The notes below the pieces were generated by a model. The model worked only from the letters and a program-made list of their open reading frames with translations. It ran no database searches and was not told the origin of the DNA. Positions 19,101 to 26,935 of a stretch of 64,000 nucleotides of DNA are shown piece by piece (the first letter of the stretch is position 1; the number at the start of each line of letters is the position of its first letter). The stretch is from NCBI RefSeq assembly GCF_900114255.1, contig NZ_FOSL01000001.1:248001-312000 (forward strand), written 5' to 3'. The DNA comes from Neomesorhizobium albiziae. GTDB lineage: Bacteria > Pseudomonadota > Alphaproteobacteria > Rhizobiales > Rhizobiaceae. The position numbers were made by a program, and so were the translations under genes.

Positions 19101-22100
19101 GCTGCGCTCCATCGCGCGCCGCACCTGGCTCTATTTCGAGACCTTCGTGACGGCCGAACACAACCACCTGCCGCCGGACAATTTCCAGGAGAACCCCGCG
19201 CCGGTCGTCGCCGGCCGCACCTCGCCCACCAACATCGGCGTCTATTTCCTGTCGATCGTCTCGGCCCGCGACTTTGGCTGGATCAGCCTCGCCAACGCCG
19301 TCGACCGCATCGACGCAACGCTGTCGACCATCGAGCGCATGGAGCGGCACCGCGGCCATCTCTACAACTGGTACGACACGCGCACCCTCAATCCCCTCTA
19401 CCCTCTCTACATTTCGAGCGTCGACAGCGGCAACCTCGCCGGCCATCTGGTGGCGCTCGCCGCTGCCTGCCAGGAATGGGCCGAGGCGCCTGCCGTGCAC
19501 CTGCAGGGTGATTTCGACGGGCTGCTTGATACCGTTGTGATCCTCGAGGAGACCCTCGACGCGCTGCCCGACGACCGTCGCCAGTTGCGGCCGCTGCGCC
19601 AGCGGCTGCGCGACCGCATCGGCGGCATGCGGCGCGCTGTCGACACCATCAAGAACGAACCGGAGATGGCGTCGATCCGCACCATCAACCTCGCCGTCAT
19701 CGCGGCGGAGTTGCGCAAGCTTGCCGACACCATCCATCTCGAAACGGGTTCGCCCAGGAGCGAGGAACTGGCCGGCTGGGCAGCCAAGCTGGAAGCCACC
19801 TGCGAGGCGCATGTGCATGACGCGCACAGCGACCAGAGCAACCTGGCGGCCTTGCGCAAGCGGCTGGAGCAGTTGCGCGACCGCGCCCGCAAATATGCCT
19901 TCGAGATGAACTTCTCTTTCCTGCTGCGCGAAGACCGCAAGCTGTTGTCGATCGGCTACCGGGTCGCCGAGCACCAGCTCGACGAAAGCTGCTACGACCT
20001 GCTCGCGTCCGAAGCGCGGCTGACCAGCCTGTTCGCCATCGCCAAGGGCGACATCCAGACCGAACACTGGTTCAGGCTCGGCCGGCCGATCGTCGAGATC
20101 GGCTTCCGCGGCGCGCTGATGTCGTGGTCGGGTTCCATGTTCGAGTACCTGATGCCGCCGCTGGTGATGAAGGAGCCGCAGGGCGGCATCCTCAACCAGA
20201 CCAACCACCTCGTCATCAAGCGGCAGATCCAGTACGCCCGCTCGAAGCAGATCCCGTGGGGCATCTCGGAGGCCGCCTACAACGGCCGCGACCGCGAGAT
20301 GACCTACCAGTACACCAATTTCGGCGTTCCCGGCCTGGGCCTAAAGCGCGGCCTGGCGCAGAACACGGTGATCGCGCCCTATGCGACGGTGCTTGCCGCG
20401 CAGTTCATGCCGCGTGAAGCCACCGACAACCTGCGCCGGCTTCGGCTGATCGGCGCGATGGGCCGTTTTGGCTTCTACGACGCGGTCGACTTCACACCGC
20501 AGCGGGTGCCCGAGGGCGACCACCGCGCTGTCGTCTACAACTACATGGCCCACCATTCCGGCATGTCGATCGTCGCGATCGCCAACGCGATCTTCGAGGG
20601 CCGCATGCGCGACCGCTTCCACAGCGATCCCGTCATCGAGGCGGCCGAACTCCTGCTCCAGGAGAAGGCGCCGCGCGACATCCCGATCGCGGTGATCAAG
20701 CCGGAGGCGGAAGAACGCCTCAAGGCCGAAGTCGTCGAGGTGAGCCCCGACACCCGCATCGTGCTCAATCCGTTGCACGCGCTGCGCTCCACCAACCTGA
20801 TGTCGAACGGCCATTACTCGGTGATGGTGACGGCGACCGGTTCCGGCTACAGCAAATGGGACGAACTGGCGGTGACCCGCTGGCAGCCCGACCCGACAGA
20901 GGACCGGCTCGGCACCTATCTGTTCATTTCCGATGCCGAGACAGGCGAATGGTGGTCGGCCACGGCCGAGCCCAAGCAGGCGCCGGACGAAACGCTGCAG
21001 ACGCTCTTCTCCGATGACAAGGCGACCTTCGTGAAGTCGGTCGGCACCTTGCGCTCGGAAGTCGAATGCATCGTCATTTCCGAAGGCAACGGCGAAGGCC
21101 GGCGCATCGCCATCACCAATGGCGGCACCACCGACCGCCTGATCGACGTGACCTCGTTCGCCGAACTGGCGCTGGCTCAGGAGGTTTCCGATAGCGCCCA
21201 CCCCGCCTTCTCCAAGATGTTCGTCGAGACGGAGATTTCCGAAGACAAGCACACGATCTTCGCCAGCCGCCGCAAGCGCGACAACAACGATCCGGACTTC
21301 GCGTTCGGCCATTTCGTCACCGGCGGTTCTGGCTTCGGCCGCGACATCGAAGCCGAAACCGACAGGCGCGCTTTCCTCGGGCGCGGCCGCTCGATCGGCA
21401 ACGCCGCCGCATTCGACCCCGGCGCAAAGCTCACCGGCGCCCATGGCTTCGTGCTCGATCCCATCGCCGCGATCCGACGCCGGGTCAGGATCCCGGCCCG
21501 CAAGAAGGTCTCGCTCACCTTCTGGAGCGTCGTCGGCGCCGACCGCAAGGAAGTCGAGGCGACGATTTCGCGCCTCGACCACACGGAAAGCTTCTCGCGC
21601 CAGGCGATGCTGTCCTGGACCGCCTCGCAGGTGCAGACCAGGCATATCGGCCTCACCCTCACCCAGGCCGCCAACGTCCAGAAGCTCGCCCGCTACCTGC
21701 TCTATCCCGATCCGTCGGTGCGGGTCGCCGCGCAGGCGATCGCGTCGGGCCTCGGTCGCCAGTCGGCGCTATGGCCGATGGCGATCTCCGGCGACTATCC
21801 GATCTTCCTGTTGAGGATCGACGACCAGGCCGACCTGGAGATCGTCGCGCAGACGCTGCGCTTTCAGGAGTACATGCGCGCCCGCGGCCTCGTCGCCGAT
21901 CTGGTCATCCTCAACGAGCAGTCGTCCTCCTATGTCCAGGACCTGCAGCAGGCGATCGAATGGCACTGCGAGAACAGCCGCCTGCGTGGCCGTGAGCTCG
22001 GACCCCGCCAGCACATCTTCGCGGTGCGCCGCGACCTGATGGACGAGGCGTCCTACCGCACGCTGCTTGGTGCTGCCCGCATCGCCTTCCACACCCGCAA

Positions 22101-24666
22101 CGGCACCATCTTCGACCAGCTCGAACGTGCCGAGGCGACCGCGCTCGCCAGCCGCGACGCGGACCTGGCGGCGTTGGCGACTGCCGAGCCGTCCGAGGAG
22201 CGTCCGCGGCCCACGCCGACGCCGAAGCTGCGCGCCGTCGGCAAGACGCCGGCCCCGTCGGACGAACTGGCGTTCTGGAACGGCTTCGGCGGCTTCGACC
22301 GCAACGGCCGCGATTATGTCGTGCGGCTATCGGACGAACGCGCCACGCCGCAGCCCTGGGTCAACGTCATCGCCAACGCCTCGTTCGGCTTCCACACCTC
22401 GGCCGAAGGCGCCTCCTTCACCTGGAGCCGCAACAGCCGCGATTTCCAGCTCACGCCGTGGTCGAACGATCCGGTCACCAACCGGCCCGGCGAGGCGATC
22501 TATGTCTATGACCATGCCAGCGGCAAGGCGTTCTCGCCCTTTGCCTCGATCGCCCGCGACACCTCGGTGGTCTACGAAGCCCGCCATGGCCAGGGCTTCT
22601 CCACCTTCAGCGCCCGGCGCGGTCCGCTGACGATGGAGGTTACGCAGCTTGTCGACGCCACCGACCCGGTGAAGATCTCGCGGCTGACATTGCGCAACTC
22701 CGGTTCGGTGCCGCTGCGGCTTCGCGTCTACGCCTATGCCGAATGGGTGCTCGGCGCCAACCGCCCGCGCTCGGCGCCCTACATCGTCCCCACGCAGGAC
22801 GACAAGACGGGTGCCGTGCTTGCCCGCAACGCTTACAGCCTCGACTTCGGCGACCGGGTGGCGTTCCTGGCCGGCGACAGGGCCGCCGACAGCGTCACCG
22901 CCGACCGTCACGAATTCATCGGCGCGCGCGGCTCCGTCGCCTTGCCGGAAACGGTGGCCAGCGGTGCCGCGCTCTCGAACCGCATCGAGGCCGGCACCGA
23001 CCCGTGCGCGGCGATGGCGCGCGACATCGAAATTGCGCCGAGCGGCGAAGTAAAGCTCCTGTGGCTGCTCGGCGACGCCGGCTCGCCGCAGGAGGCGAGC
23101 GAACTGGTAGCGCGTCACCGCGCCGTCGATTTCGACGCGCGACTGGCCGAAATCGATGGTGCCTGGCGCGGCTTCCTCGACACGCTGCAGGTGGAGACGC
23201 CGGACAAGGCCTTCGACGCCATGGTCAACCACTGGCTGCCCTACCAGAGCCTCGCCTGCCGCATCCGCGCCCGCTCGGCCTTCTACCAGGCGAGCGGCGC
23301 GTTCGGCTTCCGCGACCAGCTGCAGGATACGCTGGCGCTGCTTCTGCATGACCCAAAGCTGGCGCACGACCAGATTCTCAACGCGGCGCGCCGGCAGTTC
23401 CCCGAAGGCGACGTGCAGCACTGGTGGCTGCCGCGCACCAATGCCGGCGTGCGCACCCTGATCTCGGACGACGTGGTGTGGCTGGGTTACGCCGTCGCGC
23501 ATTATGTCCGCGTCACCGGCGATGTCTCCATTCTCGCCGAGAGCGTCCCGTTCATCGAAGGCCAGAAGCTGGCCGAGGGCGAACACGACGCGTTCTTCAC
23601 GCCGGAAGTGTCGAAGCAGAACGCACCCCTCTACGAGCATTGCGCCCGCGCTCTCGACCTCGCGGTCCAGCGCACGGGTCCGGACGGGTTGCCGCTGATC
23701 CTCGGCGGCGACTGGAACGACGGCATGAACCGCGTCGGCGCCGAAGGCCGCGGCGAAAGTGTGTGGCTGGGCTGGTTCCTTTTGAAAACGCTGGAGGATT
23801 TTGCGCCGATCGCCGAAAGCCAGAACGACGGCAAGCGCGCCCATGCCTGGCTGAAACACGCCAAGACCGTGAAGAAGGCGCTCGAAGGCGCTGGCTGGGA
23901 TGGCGAATGGTATCGTCGCGGCACCTATGACGACGGCTCGCCGCTCGGCTCGCGCAATTCCGACGAATGCCAGATCGATTCCATCGCCCAGTCGTGGAGC
24001 GTGCTGTCGGGTCACGGCGACCCCGCGCGCTCGGCAACCGCCATGGATTCGGCGATGAAGCGGCTGGTCGACGAGGACCTGAAGATCGTCAAGCTGTTCA
24101 CGCCGCCCTTCTCCAAAACGGAGAAGGAGCCGGGCTACATCAAGAGCTACCCGGCGGGCGTTCGCGAAAATGGCGGGCAATACACCCACGCCGCCACCTG
24201 GTTCGTCATCGCCCTGGCGGAGATGGGCCGGGTCGACGATGCCTGGCGCTGCTTCCAGATGCTGAACCCGGTCAACCACGCGCTGGATGCCGACGCCGCC
24301 GAACATTATCGGGTCGAGCCCTATGTCGTGGCCGCCGACATCTACTCCGTAGGCGACAAGGGCGGACGCGGCGGCTGGACCTGGTACACGGGCTCGGCGG
24401 GCTGGCTTTACCGCGCCGCAGTCGAGGGAATCCTGGGCATTCGCAGGGAAAGCGACCGCTTGCGCATCGAGCCGAGGCTGCCCAGCCACTGGGAAGGCTT
24501 CGCCGCCACAGTAAATCTCGCGGGCGCTGTCTATAAGATTCAGGTCAAAAGAGCCCCCGACAAAAGAACTCCCGCCATTGAAGTCAACGGCCGCAAGATA
24601 AAAGGCTCCACAATTGAGCTTTCAGACAGTGGCGACAGCGATGTTCTTGTGACGATTCCGGCCTAA
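16102..24666 (+). CDS. ndvB: Cyclic beta-1,2-glucan synthase
   Basis: The 2854-residue length is characteristic of NdvB/ChvB/Cgs. The N-terminal region carries the glycosyltransferase domain, with VMTLDADTRTT as the metal and sugar-nucleotide site. Hydrophobic membrane blocks lie near residues 410-475, 815-855 and 935-980. The C-terminal part is a GH94-type phosphorylase domain with GGDWNDGMNR near residue 2536, which in this family sets ring size. The enzyme polymerises glucose from UDP-glucose into a protein-linked beta-1,2 chain and cyclises it at the inner membrane. Products work in osmoadaptation and host interaction. The ATG at 16102 gives the expected N-terminus. The exporter gene follows 233 bp later. 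Confidence 0.96.
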   Translation: MNIRTEPTHLEKGIHPLPANAELPIRSTFLPEEKLRKLGESLAKGELEFFHGLETFDFQERNRENAAKILEVYRLTNDAQARGEAITPAAQWLLDNHYLVEETIYQIRRDLPRRFYRELPTLTVNGREVPRALALAWIYVAHVDSTVSANMFQAIVEGYQSVDPLRIGELWALPSLLRFVLTENLRRLALRVNRSRELRHIANTVADAVLAAGDGDSRETILAGYAEHARDTTFATQLLYRLRDGSQNAGNALVWLESELEKSGSDAEEIIIGEHRTLSSGNVTTGNIIRGLRKINDIEWTEWFEEISRVDALLRERTDFAALDFPSRDQYRQAIEELARRSNLSEYYVTDRALQLAEEAADIPVDDVETRVPSGDDIGFWLVGPRREELEQEIGYRPTFGKRFLRSFEKSGWAGIAVPVALLTALFLWVTGAALAALGLGAGAVAVMLVLFALPAAEATLGFFNTAVLLFLKPTRLVGYEHKDGIPADQRTLVVVPVLIGSRDEIEENVRNLEVHYLANSKGDIRFALLSDWPDSDLEQKPADLQLLDFAREEIAKLNRRYPLEGSPRFHVLHRRRLFNEAQGSWMGWERKRGKLHELNRLLRGDPDTTFLPSPDPLPEGVVYVMTLDADTRTTREAVTRLVGKLGHPLNRPVLDPVTRCVKTGYGILQPRVTASLTTGDDASFFQRVFSANRGLDPYVFAVSDLYQDVFGDGTFTGKGLYHVDAMEAALDGRIDENTVLSHDLLEGSMARAALVTDVEVVEDYPTRYAVDASRHHRWARGDWQLLPFIFGASGVPALSRWKMVDNLRRSLTPIAWVLASIAGWTLLPFSAAVQWQALLILSLFVALTFDVVDSLLPDSRDATVRGHVNALARDFAFGTAQVAMKIMLIADTAWMMGDAIVRTLYRLFVSRRYLLEWRTASQAGQSRGNDIRAHYRMMYGAVVIGLAGPLLPLLFKSSGLYLALIFSLFWILSPVFAWLVSRSAETEDRLEISEPDRLRLRSIARRTWLYFETFVTAEHNHLPPDNFQENPAPVVAGRTSPTNIGVYFLSIVSARDFGWISLANAVDRIDATLSTIERMERHRGHLYNWYDTRTLNPLYPLYISSVDSGNLAGHLVALAAACQEWAEAPAVHLQGDFDGLLDTVVILEETLDALPDDRRQLRPLRQRLRDRIGGMRRAVDTIKNEPEMASIRTINLAVIAAELRKLADTIHLETGSPRSEELAGWAAKLEATCEAHVHDAHSDQSNLAALRKRLEQLRDRARKYAFEMNFSFLLREDRKLLSIGYRVAEHQLDESCYDLLASEARLTSLFAIAKGDIQTEHWFRLGRPIVEIGFRGALMSWSGSMFEYLMPPLVMKEPQGGILNQTNHLVIKRQIQYARSKQIPWGISEAAYNGRDREMTYQYTNFGVPGLGLKRGLAQNTVIAPYATVLAAQFMPREATDNLRRLRLIGAMGRFGFYDAVDFTPQRVPEGDHRAVVYNYMAHHSGMSIVAIANAIFEGRMRDRFHSDPVIEAAELLLQEKAPRDIPIAVIKPEAEERLKAEVVEVSPDTRIVLNPLHALRSTNLMSNGHYSVMVTATGSGYSKWDELAVTRWQPDPTEDRLGTYLFISDAETGEWWSATAEPKQAPDETLQTLFSDDKATFVKSVGTLRSEVECIVISEGNGEGRRIAITNGGTTDRLIDVTSFAELALAQEVSDSAHPAFSKMFVETEISEDKHTIFASRRKRDNNDPDFAFGHFVTGGSGFGRDIEAETDRRAFLGRGRSIGNAAAFDPGAKLTGAHGFVLDPIAAIRRRVRIPARKKVSLTFWSVVGADRKEVEATISRLDHTESFSRQAMLSWTASQVQTRHIGLTLTQAANVQKLARYLLYPDPSVRVAAQAIASGLGRQSALWPMAISGDYPIFLLRIDDQADLEIVAQTLRFQEYMRARGLVADLVILNEQSSSYVQDLQQAIEWHCENSRLRGRELGPRQHIFAVRRDLMDEASYRTLLGAARIAFHTRNGTIFDQLERAEATALASRDADLAALATAEPSEERPRPTPTPKLRAVGKTPAPSDELAFWNGFGGFDRNGRDYVVRLSDERATPQPWVNVIANASFGFHTSAEGASFTWSRNSRDFQLTPWSNDPVTNRPGEAIYVYDHASGKAFSPFASIARDTSVVYEARHGQGFSTFSARRGPLTMEVTQLVDATDPVKISRLTLRNSGSVPLRLRVYAYAEWVLGANRPRSAPYIVPTQDDKTGAVLARNAYSLDFGDRVAFLAGDRAADSVTADRHEFIGARGSVALPETVASGAALSNRIEAGTDPCAAMARDIEIAPSGEVKLLWLLGDAGSPQEASELVARHRAVDFDARLAEIDGAWRGFLDTLQVETPDKAFDAMVNHWLPYQSLACRIRARSAFYQASGAFGFRDQLQDTLALLLHDPKLAHDQILNAARRQFPEGDVQHWWLPRTNAGVRTLISDDVVWLGYAVAHYVRVTGDVSILAESVPFIEGQKLAEGEHDAFFTPEVSKQNAPLYEHCARALDLAVQRTGPDGLPLILGGDWNDGMNRVGAEGRGESVWLGWFLLKTLEDFAPIAESQNDGKRAHAWLKHAKTVKKALEGAGWDGEWYRRGTYDDGSPLGSRNSDECQIDSIAQSWSVLSGHGDPARSATAMDSAMKRLVDEDLKIVKLFTPPFSKTEKEPGYIKSYPAGVRENGGQYTHAATWFVIALAEMGRVDDAWRCFQMLNPVNHALDADAAEHYRVEPYVVAADIYSVGDKGGRGGWTWYTGSAGWLYRAAVEGILGIRRESDRLRIEPRLPSHWEGFAATVNLAGAVYKIQVKRAPDKRTPAIEVNGRKIKGSTIELSDSGDSDVLVTIPA

Positions 24667-24899
24667 TGGCAGGGCCGGAATTGATCTAGCCACTAGAGCC
24701 GGGGCCTTGCTTTCGCCGTAGTGTGGCCATTTTTCCTTATTTCTCAGTTCGTTACGCGATCACATCAAATTAACGATCCTGCATATTGTTGTCCAAGACA
24801 AGGGAACCTGCGTCATCCAGCAGCATTGTAAAGTTCTTCATCTAGCGATACCTGTCACGCCAATCGCACTGCACCATTTTTCCCCGTGGGGGTAGCATA

Positions 24900-26687
24900 G
24901 TGTCCTTGTTCCAAGTCTATCTGAGAGCGCTCCGTCACCTTGCACCGGCAAAGCGGCGGGTTTTCTTCATTTGCGCCGCCAACATTGTGCTGGCGATGGT
25001 GTCGATCGCCGAGCCGATCATGTTCGGCAACATCATCGATGCGATATCGGACAAGCGCGATCTCTTCTCCAGTCTCGCCATCTGGGCCTGCCTCGGCGCG
25101 TTCAACATCGTCGCTTTCGTGCTCGTCGCCCGCGGCGCCGACCGCCTTGCGCATGAGCGCCGCGCCGCCGTGCTGACGGAATCCTTCGAGCGCATCATCA
25201 CCATGCCGCTCTCCTGGCATCACACCCGCGGCACCTCGCACGCCCTGCACACGCTGCTGCGCGCCGTCGAGGCGATGTTCAGCCTGTGGCTCGAATTCAT
25301 GCGCCAGCACCTGTCGACGGCCGTCGCGCTGGTTCTGCTCGTCCCCACCGCGCTCTCGCTCGACCTGCGCATGTCGGCCGTGCTTTTGTGCCTCGGCGTT
25401 CTCTATGTCGCCATCGGCCGGCTGGTGATGCGCAAGACCAAGGACGGCCAGGCCGCCGTCGAGCGCCACTACCACAAGGTCTTCTCGCATGTCAGCGACG
25501 CCATCGGCAACGTGTCGGTGCTGCAGAGCTACAACCGCGTGGGCCAGGAAACGAAGGCCCTGCAGGATTACACCAACCAGCTGATCAAGGCGCAGTATCC
25601 GGTGCTCGACTGGTGGGCGCTGGCCAGCGCCATGCACCGCCTCGCCTCGACCCTGTCGATGATGATCGTGCTCTTGATCGGCGCGCTGCTGGTCAGCCGC
25701 GGCGAACTGCGGATCGGCGAGATCATTGCCTTCACCGGCTTTGCGACGCTGCTGATCAGCCGCCTCGACCAGGTCAGCGCCTTCGTCAACCAGGTGTTCG
25801 AAGCCCGCGCCAAGCTTGTGGACTTCTACGAGATGCAAGATGCGTCCGCACTTCGCCGCGAGCCGGAAGGCCTGCGCGAGCTGTCGAAGGTGACCGGCCA
25901 CGTGCGTTTCGAGAACGTCGGCTTCACTTTCCCTAACTGTGGCCAGGGCGTTCGTGAGGTTTCCTTCGAGGTGCAGGCCGGCGAGACCATTGCCATCGTT
26001 GGCCCGACCGGCGCCGGCAAGACGACGCTGATCAACCTCTTGCAGCGCGTCTACGATCCGGACGAAGGCCGCATCCTCGTCGACGGCATCGACACCCGCA
26101 CGGTCAGCCGCAAGTCGCTGCGCCAGTCGATCGCCAGCGTGTTCCAGGATGCCGGCCTGTTCAACCGCTCGATCGAGGACAACATCCGCGTCGGCCGCGA
26201 AACCGCGAGCTACCAGGACGTCCACGCCGCCGCCGTTGCCGCCGCCGCGCAGGATTTCATCCTGTCGAAGAGCGATGGCTACGACACCGTCGTCGGCGAA
26301 CGCGGTGGCCAGCTCTCCGGCGGCGAGCGCCAGCGCATCGCGATTGCCCGCGCCGTGCTGAAGGACGCCCCGATCCTGGTGCTCGACGAAGCGACCAGCG
26401 CGCTCGACGTCGAGACCGAGGCGCGCGTCAAGGAGGCTATCGATCACCTGCGCAGCGGCCGCACCACCTTCATCATCGCCCACCGGCTGACCACGGTGCG
26501 CGACGCCGACCGTGTCATCTTCATGGACAACGGCCAGATCATCGAATCCGGCGCGTTCCATGAACTGGCTGTCAGCAACGGCCGCTTTGCCGGTCTGCTG
26601 CGCGCCGGCGGCCTGCTCAACGACGAGGAAGTGCGCCGCCTCAGCCGCATCTCGGTTCCGCTGGAAGTTCCCGTCGAAGCCGCCTGA
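24900..26687 (+). CDS. ndvA: Cyclic beta-1,2-glucan ABC exporter (ATPase-permease)
   Basis: This 595-residue half-transporter has an N-terminal six-helix membrane domain and a C-terminal ATPase. Walker A GPTGAGKTT is at about 368-376, the signature is LSGGERQR, and Walker B reads [12 protein letters not shown]. It starts at GTG (24900), behind a GGGGGT ribosome site; the sequence MSLFQVYLRAL matches NdvA/ChvA N-termini. It exports the cyclic glucan made by the upstream synthase to the periplasm. Confidence 0.95.
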   Translation: MSLFQVYLRALRHLAPAKRRVFFICAANIVLAMVSIAEPIMFGNIIDAISDKRDLFSSLAIWACLGAFNIVAFVLVARGADRLAHERRAAVLTESFERIITMPLSWHHTRGTSHALHTLLRAVEAMFSLWLEFMRQHLSTAVALVLLVPTALSLDLRMSAVLLCLGVLYVAIGRLVMRKTKDGQAAVERHYHKVFSHVSDAIGNVSVLQSYNRVGQETKALQDYTNQLIKAQYPVLDWWALASAMHRLASTLSMMIVLLIGALLVSRGELRIGEIIAFTGFATLLISRLDQVSAFVNQVFEARAKLVDFYEMQDASALRREPEGLRELSKVTGHVRFENVGFTFPNCGQGVREVSFEVQAGETIAIVGPTGAGKTTLINLLQRVYDPDEGRILVDGIDTRTVSRKSLRQSIASVFQDAGLFNRSIEDNIRVGRETASYQDVHAAAVAAAAQDFILSKSDGYDTVVGERGGQLSGGERQRIAIARAVLKDAPILVLDEATSALDVETEARVKEAIDHLRSGRTTFIIAHRLTTVRDADRVIFMDNGQIIESGAFHELAVSNGRFAGLLRAGGLLNDEEVRRLSRISVPLEVPVEAA

Positions 26688-26708
26688 GCCGCACCTGTCT
26701 CTTCAAGC

Positions 26709-26742
26709 AAAAACCGCTGGCGGAAACGCTGGCGGTTTTTTT
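26709..26742 (+). terminator. Rho-independent terminator after ndvA
   Basis: A stem of aaaccgc / gcggttt around a ggcgga-containing loop is followed by seven T residues, 21 nt after the ndvA stop codon. Confidence 0.7.
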
Positions 26743-26751
26743 GTGGCCCGA

Positions 26752-26877
26752 CGCCTCTCCCTCTCCCCGTCCTGAGCTTGTCGAAGGGTTACGGGAGAGG
26801 GGCAGCGTGACCTCCATCGTCATCCTCGGGCGAAGCAGGCCGAAGGCCGTCGCGCAGACCCGGGGATCCATGCCGTG
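26752..26877. repeat. RIME-like repeat plus gacccggggatcc repeat
   Basis: The first part reads ctccccgtcctgagcttgtc and then gaagggttacgggagagggg. The second part, gtcatcctcgggcgaagc through cagacccggggatccatgcc, is another short dispersed repeat type common in Rhizobiales. Both lie between convergent ndvA and ligD. Confidence 0.6.
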
Positions 26878-26935
26878 ACGTTTGCGCCATGTGGGAACGG
26901 TGCAGACCTCAGCTTCGCCTGCACCTTAAAAACCC

